NCBI GenBank assembly: GCA_937900465.1
Contig: CALCEJ010000115.1
Span: 1-6,140 of the forward strand
Direction of reading: 5' to 3'
From: an uncultured Bacteroidales bacterium
GTDB lineage: Bacteria > Bacteroidota > Bacteroidia > Bacteroidales > UBA932
Length of the DNA stretch: 6,140 bases
Shown here: one piece after another, positions 1-5,243 of the stretch
Layout of the letters: every line of letters starts with the position of its first letter
Numbering within the stretch: position 1 is the stretch's first letter
Position numbers and translations under genes: made by a program
The notes under the pieces: model-generated
Databases searched by the model: none
What the model saw: the letters and a program-made list of their open reading frames with translations, nothing else
What the model was told of the DNA's origin: nothing

Positions 1-1503
1 GGCGCGGAAGGGAAGGTCCTCTACGTCTGGTTCGACGCCCCCATCGGCTACATCTCCAACACCCAGGAGCTCCTGCCGGAAAGCTGGGAGAAATGGTGGA
101 AGGACCCCGAGACACGTCTCGTGCATTTCATCGGCAAGGACAACATCGTGTTCCACTGCATCGTGTTCCCGTCCATGCTCAAGGCCGAGGGCAGTTACAT
201 CCTGCCGGAGAACGTCCCCGCCAACGAGTTTCTGAACCTGGAAGGGGACAAGATCTCCACCTCCCGCGGCTGGGCGGTCTGGGTGGACCAGTACGAGAAA
301 GACTTCCCCGGCGAGGAGGACGTCCTGCGGTACGTCCTTACGGCCAACGCTCCCGAAACCAAGGACAACGACTTCACCTGGAAGGACTTCCAGCAGAGGA
401 ACAACTCGGAACTCGTCGCCGTCTTCGGAAACTTCGTCAACAGGGCTGTCGTCCTTACCCACAAGTACTTCGGCGGCAAGGTCCCCGGCGACCTGAAGCC
501 CGAGCCAGTCGACCGTGAGACTCTCCGGTCCATCCACCCCTGCCGTAAGGCCCTCGAGGACAACATCGAGACCTACCACTTCCGTGAGGCTCTCAAGGAA
601 GCCATGAATATCGCCCGCATCGGCAACAAGTACATCTCAGACACCGAGCCCTGGAAGGTTGCGAAGGAAGATATGGCCCGCACGGCATCCATCCTTCGCA
701 CCTGCCTCCAGATCTGTGCCCATCTGGCCGTCGCTTTCGAGCCCTTCACTCCCTTTTCTGCGGAAAAGCTTCGCAGGATGCTTCGCGTGGGCATTGACGC
801 CGGTTCGGACCACCGCGCCGGTGAAGGCGTCCCCACGGAGAACTTCTACGCTCCCGGCGAAGGCAGGGCACTGCATACCGTAGCGGCTGGGGAAGATACC
901 CCCTTTGGGGCATTTGCCGTGACTCGGTCGCGAAGCGACGCGGAAAAGGGGGTCTCTTCCCCTGCCGGCATCGTGCTGAATTGGGATTGCATAGGAGGGA
1001 GCGACGTCCTTCCGGAAGGGCACGAGCTTGGTGAAGCCGAACTTCTGTTCCAGAAAGTCGAGGACGAGGCCGTGAACGCGCAGATTGCAAAGCTCGAGGC
1101 CATAAAGAAGGCGCGTGAGGAGGCGGAAAAGGCCGCGTCAAAGGCTGAGGCAGCAAAGAAAGTCGAGCCCTCGAAAGAGGAAGTGAGTTTCGAGGATTTC
1201 GGCCGGATGGACATACGCACCGCGACGGTACTTGCCGCCGAAAGGGTCCCAAAGACGGACAAGCTCCTCAAACTTACCATCGATACGGGCCTGGATCAAA
1301 GGACCATCGTCTCCGGGATAGCGGAGTACTACTCTCCCGAGGATATGATAGGGAAACAGATCTGCATCCTCGCCAATCTTACCCCAAGGGTAATCCGCGG
1401 GATTGAATCAAAGGGTATGATCCTTATGGCGAAGCAGGGCGACGGAACAATGCGCTTTGTCACGCCCGAGGAGACAGTCACGAACGGCGCGGTGATAGGC
1501 TAG
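1..1503 (+). CDS. metG: Methionyl-tRNA synthetase, C-terminal part (5' end outside window)
   Basis: This cytoplasmic enzyme charges tRNA-Met with methionine. The frame is open from the left edge (first codon at base 1) for 500 codons to TAG at 1501-1503; the N-terminal part with the HIGH motif lies outside the window. Visible in order: the end of the Rossmann catalytic core (YVWFDAPIGYISNT, codons 8-21); HFIGKDNIVFH; the KMSKS-loop equivalent KISTS at codons 84-88; the helical anticodon-binding domain (about codons 130-260, including DTEPWK); a Lys/Glu/Ala-rich linker, probably helical (about 360-392); and a C-terminal OB-fold tRNA-binding domain (about 395-500, starting FEDFGRMDIRTATV), which in this family mediates dimerisation and tRNA binding. 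Between LRRML and LNWD (about codons 262-325) lies an extra stretch, low in recognisable structure and rich in Gly, Ser and Arg, that I do not expect in MetRS; it coincides with palindromic DNA. No frameshift or stop is seen, so the gene appears functional. It converges with the ser operon. Confidence 0.97.
   Translation, partial: GAEGKVLYVWFDAPIGYISNTQELLPESWEKWWKDPETRLVHFIGKDNIVFHCIVFPSMLKAEGSYILPENVPANEFLNLEGDKISTSRGWAVWVDQYEKDFPGEEDVLRYVLTANAPETKDNDFTWKDFQQRNNSELVAVFGNFVNRAVVLTHKYFGGKVPGDLKPEPVDRETLRSIHPCRKALEDNIETYHFREALKEAMNIARIGNKYISDTEPWKVAKEDMARTASILRTCLQICAHLAVAFEPFTPFSAEKLRRMLRVGIDAGSDHRAGEGVPTENFYAPGEGRALHTVAAGEDTPFGAFAVTRSRSDAEKGVSSPAGIVLNWDCIGGSDVLPEGHELGEAELLFQKVEDEAVNAQIAKLEAIKKAREEAEKAASKAEAAKKVEPSKEEVSFEDFGRMDIRTATVLAAERVPKTDKLLKLTIDTGLDQRTIVSGIAEYYSPEDMIGKQICILANLTPRVIRGIESKGMILMAKQGDGTMRFVTPEETVTNGAVIG
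796..831. repeat. Nested palindrome at the left of the metG insert
   Basis: GACGCC at 796-801 pairs with GGCGTC at 826-831. Inside lies a perfect 5-bp hairpin with a 3-nt loop (CACCG at 811-815, CGGTG at 819-823). It lies at the left of the segment where metG departs from the expected MetRS sequence, so it may be part of the same inserted element as the larger palindrome at 889-962. In GC-rich coding DNA a structure of this size can arise by chance, so the link is inference. Confidence 0.4.
889..962. repeat. Palindromic element embedded in-frame in metG
   Basis: An 18-bp inverted repeat (889-906 against 945-962) matches at 17 of 18 positions; the only mismatch is T897 against C954. It opens with GGGGAAGAT and closes with CTCTTCCCC. 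Its centre holds a perfect mini-hairpin, GTCGC (927-931), loop GAA, GCGAC (935-939), and the left arm can also fold locally as CCCC-TTT-GGGG (900-910). The element is read through in the metG frame (roughly GEDTPFG to GVSSPAG) and is open in five of six frames, the exception being TGA at 920-922. A 6-bp direct repeat, TGCATA, lies on either side (872-877 and 988-993). This resembles intragenic palindromic elements such as those of Rickettsia. It has no visible similarity to the 36-bp repeats around the transposase downstream. Confidence 0.75.
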
Positions 1504-1510
1504 CGCCCGC

Positions 1511-1525
1511 CCGGGGCATCCCCGG
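1511..1525. other. GC hairpin just after the metG stop
   Basis: CCGGGG-CAT-CCCCGG forms a perfect 6-bp stem with a 3-nt loop, beginning 8 nt after the metG stop codon. It could protect or end the metG transcript, but no T-tract follows, so it does not meet the standard for an intrinsic terminator. Confidence 0.35.
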
Positions 1526-1649
1526 ACGGTCCCCAGGCGGTCTCCGAGCGTTCCCCGGGAAGCATCGGAAAAATCCCTCCAGGCAGTCCTGGGCGGTCTC
1601 CGGGCGTTCCCCGTCCGCCCCCTGGAAGCATCGGCAGAATCCCTCCAGG
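1525..1649. repeat. GC-rich imperfect direct repeat downstream of metG
   Basis: Two diverged copies stand in tandem. Copy 1 (about 1536-1583) and copy 2 (about 1592-1649) share GGCGGTCTCCG-GCGTTCCCC, then GGAAGCATCGG, then AATCCCTCCAGG. Copy 2 carries about 10 extra bases (GTCCGCCCCC region) in the middle. A further partial match (CGGTCCCCAGGCGG at 1527 against CAGTCCTGGGCGG at 1584) suggests the unit begins earlier. The stretch is non-coding on inspection: its open frames are GC-driven and resemble no protein I know. It may be a decayed minisatellite or the remains of another repeat family. It lies between metG and the transposase island. Confidence 0.6.
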
Positions 1650-1658
1650 ATATTAAGT

Positions 1659-1798
1659 GTTGCAGGTGGTGCATCTCCAGGCCCCACCTGCGACGTTTTT
1701 GCCCATTTTCGTTGCAGGTGGTGCATCTCCAGACCCCACCTGCGACGTTTTTGCCCATTTTCGTTGCAGGTGGTACATATCCAGGCCCCACCTGCGAC
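1659..1798. repeat. Left REP array, three 36-bp palindromes with 52-bp period
   Basis: The units are 1659-1694, 1711-1746 and 1763-1798. Each has left arm GTTGCAGGTGG, a 14-nt loop and right arm CCACCTGCGAC. The arms pair over 11 positions with one T-G wobble at the foot. The loops are TGCATCTCCAGGCC, TGCATCTCCAGACC and TACATATCCAGGCC. The two 16-nt spacers are identical (GTTTTTGCCCATTTTC), so the 52-bp unit of palindrome plus spacer was duplicated in tandem. On the minus strand the foot reads GTCG in every unit. Transcribed in either direction, each unit would fold into a stable hairpin. Confidence 0.9.
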
Positions 1799-1847
1799 AC
1801 CTGAAGAAGATGATTTCCTATAATTTCAGAAAAAAACAATATTATTT

Positions 1848-1878
1848 TTTGGAAAACCCAGAAAAAAAGGCATCTTTG
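1848..1878 (+). promoter_or_regulatory. Candidate Bacteroides-type promoter for the transposase
   Basis: TTTG at 1848-1851 (-33 box) and CATCTTTG at 1871-1878, one mismatch from the TAnnTTTG -7 box, are separated by 19 bp, close to the spacing of the main Bacteroides sigma factor consensus. This would place the transcription start near 1882, giving an untranslated leader of about 88 nt before the ATG at 1970. The surrounding 1801-1880 stretch is strongly AT-rich with A and T runs, as expected for a promoter. The assignment rests on sequence match alone. Confidence 0.45.
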
Positions 1879-1969
1879 CAATGAACCGGAAGATTGTCTG
1901 TATTCCGGCCCATTCCAAAGCTTCTGTGCGCAGAAAATTGGATTCCAGACATTTAAATACTTTTCTGCG

Positions 1970-2710
1970 ATGAGGTTGTTTCTGATTAGCACCGATCATC
2001 TGGAGGACCGCATCTGGTTCCGGGATGATGATGACTTGAAGGCCGCGATGAATATCGTTGCCATTATTGTATCAATGTTGAACATCGATATCTGGGTATT
2101 TGCCTTGATGTCAAACCACGTCCATTTTATCATTTTTGGAAACCGCTCCGATGCGGAGTTGTTTATCACAAAGTTCAAGAAGCTGTATGGGCAGTATTAT
2201 CAGAATAAATATCGAACGAAGCACTTTCTGAAAAGGAACGGTGTGGATATCTCTGAAGTGGATTCCAAGTGGGAAGGGTGGGAAAAGGCTATGGCTTATG
2301 TCCAGATGAATCCTCCTGCCGCAAATATCTGTTTAGATGCGCAAGGCTATAAATGGGGTACGGGAAGCTGTTTTTTCAACGGCAACAATCCATCCGGAAA
2401 GAAAGCATCCGAGTTCAGTTACAGGGAGTTATGCCGCCTGTTAAAAACACATGCCAGAATACGTCCGGATATGGTCATTTCAGATGAGGGCTACGTTCTT
2501 CCGGAAAGTTATGTCAACATCGCTCAGGTTGAAACAGTTTTCGGCACGCCGAAAAGAATGAATTTTTTTCTAAACTCCTCATCAAAAGCCCGGGCAAGGA
2601 TTGAAAAGGGGGGCCAGTCTGTCCCTTCTTTCTCCGACAAGAACATTGCGGCTCTTATCCCTGACATCTGCGTTTCTCTTTTCCAGACTTCAAATATGAT
2701 GGACCTATGA
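1970..2710 (+). CDS. REP-associated tyrosine transposase (Y1/HUH), cut short by TGA
   Basis: The predicted 246-residue protein belongs to the IS200-like Y1 transposase superfamily, in the RAYT form common in Bacteroidota. Such enzymes nick single-stranded REP hairpins through a tyrosine-DNA link. Seen: an opening like the family (FLISTDHLEDRIWFRDDDD), the metal-binding HUH motif HVH at residues 50-52 within ALMSNHVHF, FKKLYGQYY (69-77), and YVQMNPPAA (110-118), where Tyr110 is the likely nucleophile by comparison with the Y-x-x-x-N-P motif of RAYTs. ATG 1970 is the first in-frame start and matches the family's usual beginning; no Shine-Dalgarno is seen, which is normal in this phylum. Codon use is less GC-rich than in metG or the ser genes, suggesting separate ancestry. 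TGA at 2708-2710 ends the frame, but 40 more codons continue in the same frame, so the protein is probably truncated. The catalytic core is intact; only the C-terminal region is lost. Confidence 0.85.
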   Translation: MRLFLISTDHLEDRIWFRDDDDLKAAMNIVAIIVSMLNIDIWVFALMSNHVHFIIFGNRSDAELFITKFKKLYGQYYQNKYRTKHFLKRNGVDISEVDSKWEGWEKAMAYVQMNPPAANICLDAQGYKWGTGSCFFNGNNPSGKKASEFSYRELCRLLKTHARIRPDMVISDEGYVLPESYVNIAQVETVFGTPKRMNFFLNSSSKARARIEKGGQSVPSFSDKNIAALIPDICVSLFQTSNMMDL

Positions 2711-2833
2711 GAAGAAGAACTTGCCCGACTCTCATATGAACTTCGCCGACGCTTCTCCTGCGACATCGCCCAGATTGCGCGCCTTGTCGGAATGACGAAA
2801 GCAGATATCGCCAAAGCTCTGGACAAGTTCTAA
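2711..2833 (+). pseudogene. Detached C-terminal end of the transposase frame
   Basis: This stretch directly follows the TGA at 2708-2710 in the same reading frame: 40 sense codons and TAA at 2831-2833. It begins EEELARLSYELRRRF and contains QIARLVGMTKADIAKAL, which looks like a helix-turn-helix ending. Bacteroidota RAYT proteins commonly end in such a segment, with an overall length near 290 residues; read through the TGA, this one would be 287. The simplest reading is a recent nonsense mutation, since the rest of the frame is intact. It has no good start codon of its own apart from an internal ATG in VGMTK. Readthrough is possible but unsupported. Confidence 0.75.
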
Positions 2834-2840
2834 AGAGGGA

Positions 2841-2863
2841 CTTGCAGGACCATCATCTGCGAG
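2841..2863. repeat. Possible shortened REP hairpin after the transposase
   Basis: CTTGCAG (2841-2847) and CTGCGAG (2857-2863) form a 7-bp stem with one T-G wobble around a 9-nt loop. The feet share TTGCAGG and CTGCGA with the full 36-bp repeats, so this may be a decayed or internally deleted unit. It starts 8 nt after the ancestral transposase stop. It is out of phase with the 52-bp period, and the match is short. Confidence 0.35.
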
Positions 2864-2864
2864 T

Positions 2865-2901
2865 AAAAAAGCCATCTGAAATAACGGAGAACAGATTTCA
2901 G
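2865..2901 (-). terminator. Weak candidate terminator for the ser operon
   Basis: On the minus strand CTGAAAT (2901-2895) pairs with ATTTCAG (2882-2876) over a 12-nt loop, and a run of six T follows after five bases (2870-2865). It lies about 150 bp beyond the DUF1015 stop. The stem is AT-rich and the T-run is offset, so this is only a possibility; the REP hairpins at 2911-2998 would be met first by transcripts from the ser operon. Confidence 0.2.
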
Positions 2902-2910
2902 CCCTCAACT

Positions 2911-2998
2911 GTAGCAGGTGGGGCCTGGAGAAGTGCCACCTGCGACGAATTTGGGCTTAAACGTAGCAGGTGGTGCCATTAAAAGCACCACCTGCGAC
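2911..2998. repeat. Right REP array, two 36-bp palindromes, inverted
   Basis: The units are 2911-2946 and 2963-2998, again 52 bp apart. The arms are GTAGCAGGTGG and CCACCTGCGAC, so the third foot position is mispaired here (A against G) where the left array has a T-G wobble. The loop of the first unit, read on the minus strand, is CACTTCTCCAGGCC, matching the left-array loop at 11 of 14 positions. The 16-nt spacer (2947-2962), also read on the minus strand, matches the left spacer at 12 of 16. The array is therefore inverted relative to the left one. The second unit has a different loop (CATTAAAA) and an extended perfect stem, GCAGGTGGTGC against GCACCACCTGC. Confidence 0.88.
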
Positions 2999-3053
2999 AC
3001 TTTTAACATCCGGAGGAGGGTCTTGCCGATGCCGGGCAGCCACGTAAGAGCGG

Positions 3054-4316
3054 CTAGTCCAGCGAATGGATTGCGAGACCGGAGCGAAGTTTGGGCTCGA
3101 ACCAGGTCGTTTTCGGAGGCATAATATTGCCGGTATCGGCAATCCTGATAAGCTGTTCCATAGAGACCGGGTAGAGCGCGAAAGCGACTTTCATCTCTCC
3201 GGAATCAACTCTCCGGCTCAGCTCTCCGAGGCCCCGGATTCCACCGACGAAATCAATCCTCTTGTCAGTTCTGAGATCCTTTATACCTAAAATCTTGTCA
3301 AGGACAAGGTTCGAAAGGATTGTTACATCCAGAACCCCGATAGGGTCGTTGTCATCGTAACGGCCGGGCTTTGCCGTGAGGGAGTACCACTTGTCTCCGA
3401 GATACATCGAGAAGTTATGGAGTCCCGTAGGCGAATACGGCTTTGCAGGACGTCCACAGCGGGGTTTTGTAGCTACGGCGACCTCGAAGTCCTCTTCAAG
3501 GACCTTCAGGAACCGCTCTTCGCTGAGTCCGTTCAGGTCCTTCACCACACGGTTGTAATCGATGATTGCAAGGTGGCTCTCAGGGAAGCATACCGCCATA
3601 AACCAGTTGTACTCCTCCTTTCCGGTGTGATTAGGATTATTCGCTTTTTTCTCAGCGCCGACGCGGGCCGCGGCGGCGGTCCTGTGATGACCGTCAGCGA
3701 CATAGAATGCGTCGATCTGAGTAGTGAATATCTCAGTGATGCGCGCATTAACCGCATCATCCTCAATCACCCAGAATGTGTGAGTGAACTTGTTTTCATC
3801 CACAAACTTATACTCCGGCTTGGCGGAAGCGGCCTTTGCGATGATCGAGTTCAACTCCTCATTGTCCTTGTAGGCAAAGAAGACCGGCTCTATGTTCGCA
3901 TTCTGGATACGGACGTGGACCATACGGTCGTCTTCCTTATCCTTCCGGGTAAGTTCGTGCTTTTTGATTATGCCGGAGGCATAGTCGTCAGTATGGGCGC
4001 AAAGGACGAGTCCGTACTGAGTGCGTTTTCCCATTGTCTGGGCATACACATAGTACTTTTCCCTGTCCTCACGGACCAGCCAGCCGCGCTCCTTCCAGAG
4101 CTTGAAGTTTTCGACGGCCTTGTCATATGTCCGCTGCTCGTGCTCTCCGGCGATTGGGCTGAAGTCAATCTCGGGCTTGGTAATATGAAGGAGAGATTTC
4201 TCTCCGGCCATAGCAAGGGCCTCTTCTGAGTTCAGAACGTCATACGGCGGTGCTGCGACCTCAGTCACGAGGTTCTTCGGGGGCCTTATGGCCGCAAATG
4301 GTTTAACTCTTACCAT
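3054..4316 (-). CDS. DUF1015 family protein, third gene of the serine operon
   Basis: The 420-residue protein is full length for DUF1015, with no signal peptide or membrane segment, so it is probably cytoplasmic. Seen: an N-terminal VRVKPFAAIRP and AAPPYDV (residues 21-27); the central signature YVADGHHRTAAA (205-216); IDYNRVVKD (252-260); DFVGGIRGLGEL (355-366); and the closing MPPKTTWFEPKLRSGL (399-413). The biochemical role of the family is not something I can state with certainty. The DGHHR-x-x-A motif resembles the nucleotide-contacting motif of ParB/sulfiredoxin-fold proteins, a fold that includes free-serine kinases, and genomes often label the family ParB-like. Together with its place 6 bp after serA, this makes a role in serine or phosphoserine metabolism plausible, but that is inference. 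It is probably co-transcribed with and translated after serA. The start is the first ATG after the serA stop and matches the family's opening. The stop is TAG at 3056-3054. Confidence 0.92.
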   Translation of the reverse strand: MVRVKPFAAIRPPKNLVTEVAAPPYDVLNSEEALAMAGEKSLLHITKPEIDFSPIAGEHEQRTYDKAVENFKLWKERGWLVREDREKYYVYAQTMGKRTQYGLVLCAHTDDYASGIIKKHELTRKDKEDDRMVHVRIQNANIEPVFFAYKDNEELNSIIAKAASAKPEYKFVDENKFTHTFWVIEDDAVNARITEIFTTQIDAFYVADGHHRTAAAARVGAEKKANNPNHTGKEEYNWFMAVCFPESHLAIIDYNRVVKDLNGLSEERFLKVLEEDFEVAVATKPRCGRPAKPYSPTGLHNFSMYLGDKWYSLTAKPGRYDDNDPIGVLDVTILSNLVLDKILGIKDLRTDKRIDFVGGIRGLGELSRRVDSGEMKVAFALYPVSMEQLIRIADTGNIMPPKTTWFEPKLRSGLAIHSLD

Positions 4317-4322
4317 AAAAGA

Positions 4323-5243
4323 TTACTTGTTTACCTGGAAACGGGTGTTGCCGGTGGCGAAATAGTCCACAATCTGACGCGCTGCTGCAAGACCCGCGTT
4401 GACATTCGCCTCGGAGGTCTGGGCGCCCATCTTCTTAGGTGTTGCGAATACGCGGTTCCCGAATTTTTCCTTCAGGAGGGCGTAATTGTCGGGCATTACG
4501 TCCGCCGCATACTTGAGGTCCTGACGCTCCTCGAGGGCCTTCAGGAGACCGTCTTCGTCGATGACTTCCTTACGCGCGGTATTGACAAGGGTCGCCCCCT
4601 TGGGCATACGGGTGATAAGGTCGTAGCCGATGGACTTGATCGTAGAAGGAAGGGCGGGAATATGGATTGAAAGGTAATCCGATGCGGCATACAGGTCCTC
4701 CACGGAGTGGACGGGGTCCGCTCCGCCGGCGATAATCTGCTCATCGGTAAGGAAGGGGTCGAGAGCGCAGACGCTCATTCCAAGCGCCTTTGCCTTTCCG
4801 CCCACAAGGCGTCCGACATTGCCATAAGCCTGGACACCCAGGCGTTTTCCCTGAATCTCCGATCCGGTTGCGGGGGTGAACTCCGTACGGGCCATATATA
4901 TCATCAGGCCGATGGCGAGTTCTGCAACGGCGTTGGAGTTCTGGCCGGGGGTGTTCATGACAACGACCCCTGCCGCCTTCGAAGCTTCGAGGTCCACGTT
5001 GTCATATCCGGCACCGGCACGGACGACAATCTTGAGTCTGGGAGCCGCAGCTATTACCTCCGCCGTGACCTTGTCTGAGCGGATAATCATTGCCTCGGCA
5101 TCTTTAACGGCCGCGAGAAGTTCAGCCTTGTCAGAGTATTTCTCGAGCTTCACGACCTCGTGTCCCGCCTCCCGGAGGATAGCGGAAATACCCTCCACCG
5201 CTGCCGCGGCGAAGGGCTTTTCTGTTGCTAAAAGAACTTTCAT
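4323..5243 (-). CDS. serA: D-3-phosphoglycerate dehydrogenase, short type
   Basis: It oxidises 3-phosphoglycerate to 3-phosphohydroxypyruvate with NAD, the first step of the phosphorylated serine pathway, in the cytoplasm. The 306 residues cover only the substrate and nucleotide domains; the C-terminal ACT regulatory domain of the E. coli enzyme is absent, so serine feedback through ACT is not expected. Seen: IRSDKVT (54-60), VRAGAGYDNVD (74-84), NTPGQNSNAVAELAIGL (97-113), the nucleotide loop GVQAYGNVGR (136-145), Asp162 after the second strand (NAD preference), and catalytic Arg224 in NTARKE. Two departures from the classic family stand out: the first Gly of GxGxxG is Ala139, and TPKKMGAQT (268-276) has lysine where the catalytic His motif TPHLGAST is expected; the usual Glu of DVFE is also missing (DVMPD). 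From memory, Bacteroides and Entamoeba enzymes share these features, so they mark a subtype rather than decay. Its ATG overlaps the serC stop (ATGA). Confidence 0.95.
   Translation of the reverse strand: MKVLLATEKPFAAAAVEGISAILREAGHEVVKLEKYSDKAELLAAVKDAEAMIIRSDKVTAEVIAAAPRLKIVVRAGAGYDNVDLEASKAAGVVVMNTPGQNSNAVAELAIGLMIYMARTEFTPATGSEIQGKRLGVQAYGNVGRLVGGKAKALGMSVCALDPFLTDEQIIAGGADPVHSVEDLYAASDYLSIHIPALPSTIKSIGYDLITRMPKGATLVNTARKEVIDEDGLLKALEERQDLKYAADVMPDNYALLKEKFGNRVFATPKKMGAQTSEANVNAGLAAARQIVDYFATGNTRFQVNK

Larger units (their letters stand above)
1659..2998 (+). mobile_element. RAYT-REP island (transposase with flanking palindrome arrays)
   Basis: A Y1/HUH transposase gene is bracketed by two arrays of the same 36-bp palindrome: three units on the left (1659-1798) and two on the right (2911-2998). 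Both arrays have the same 52-bp period, and the right array is inverted relative to the left, judging by the asymmetric loop and the 16-nt spacer. This is the arrangement seen when a REP-associated tyrosine transposase (RAYT) lies within its own REP sequences. The island is richer in AT than the genes beside it and sits between the converging metG and serC-serA-DUF1015 transcription units. Outer limits are drawn at the outermost repeats; no target duplication was recognised. Confidence 0.75.

Noticed and set aside
637..1280. Three overlapping minus-strand open frames across metG
   Set aside because: They reflect GC-rich composition and the stop-poor palindrome; useful only as evidence that the insert is open on the opposite strand.
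1511..1525. GC hairpin after metG as an intrinsic terminator
   Set aside because: The stem is good but no T-tract follows, so it is listed only as a hairpin.
1659..1798. Regularly spaced repeats that look like a short CRISPR array
   Set aside because: The 16-nt spacers are identical and too short, the repeats are full palindromes, no cas genes are near, and the same unit flanks a RAYT on both sides.
1408..1992. Minus-strand open frame of 194 codons across the metG end and the repeats
   Set aside because: It runs antisense over metG and is composed of translated repeats; it resembles no protein.
2708..2710. TGA as a selenocysteine or reassigned codon
   Set aside because: serC uses TGA as its stop, and no insertion-element hairpin could be supported. 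A nonsense mutation is simpler.
3417..4229. Plus-strand open frame of 270 codons
   Set aside because: It is antisense to the well-supported DUF1015 gene and shows no family motifs.
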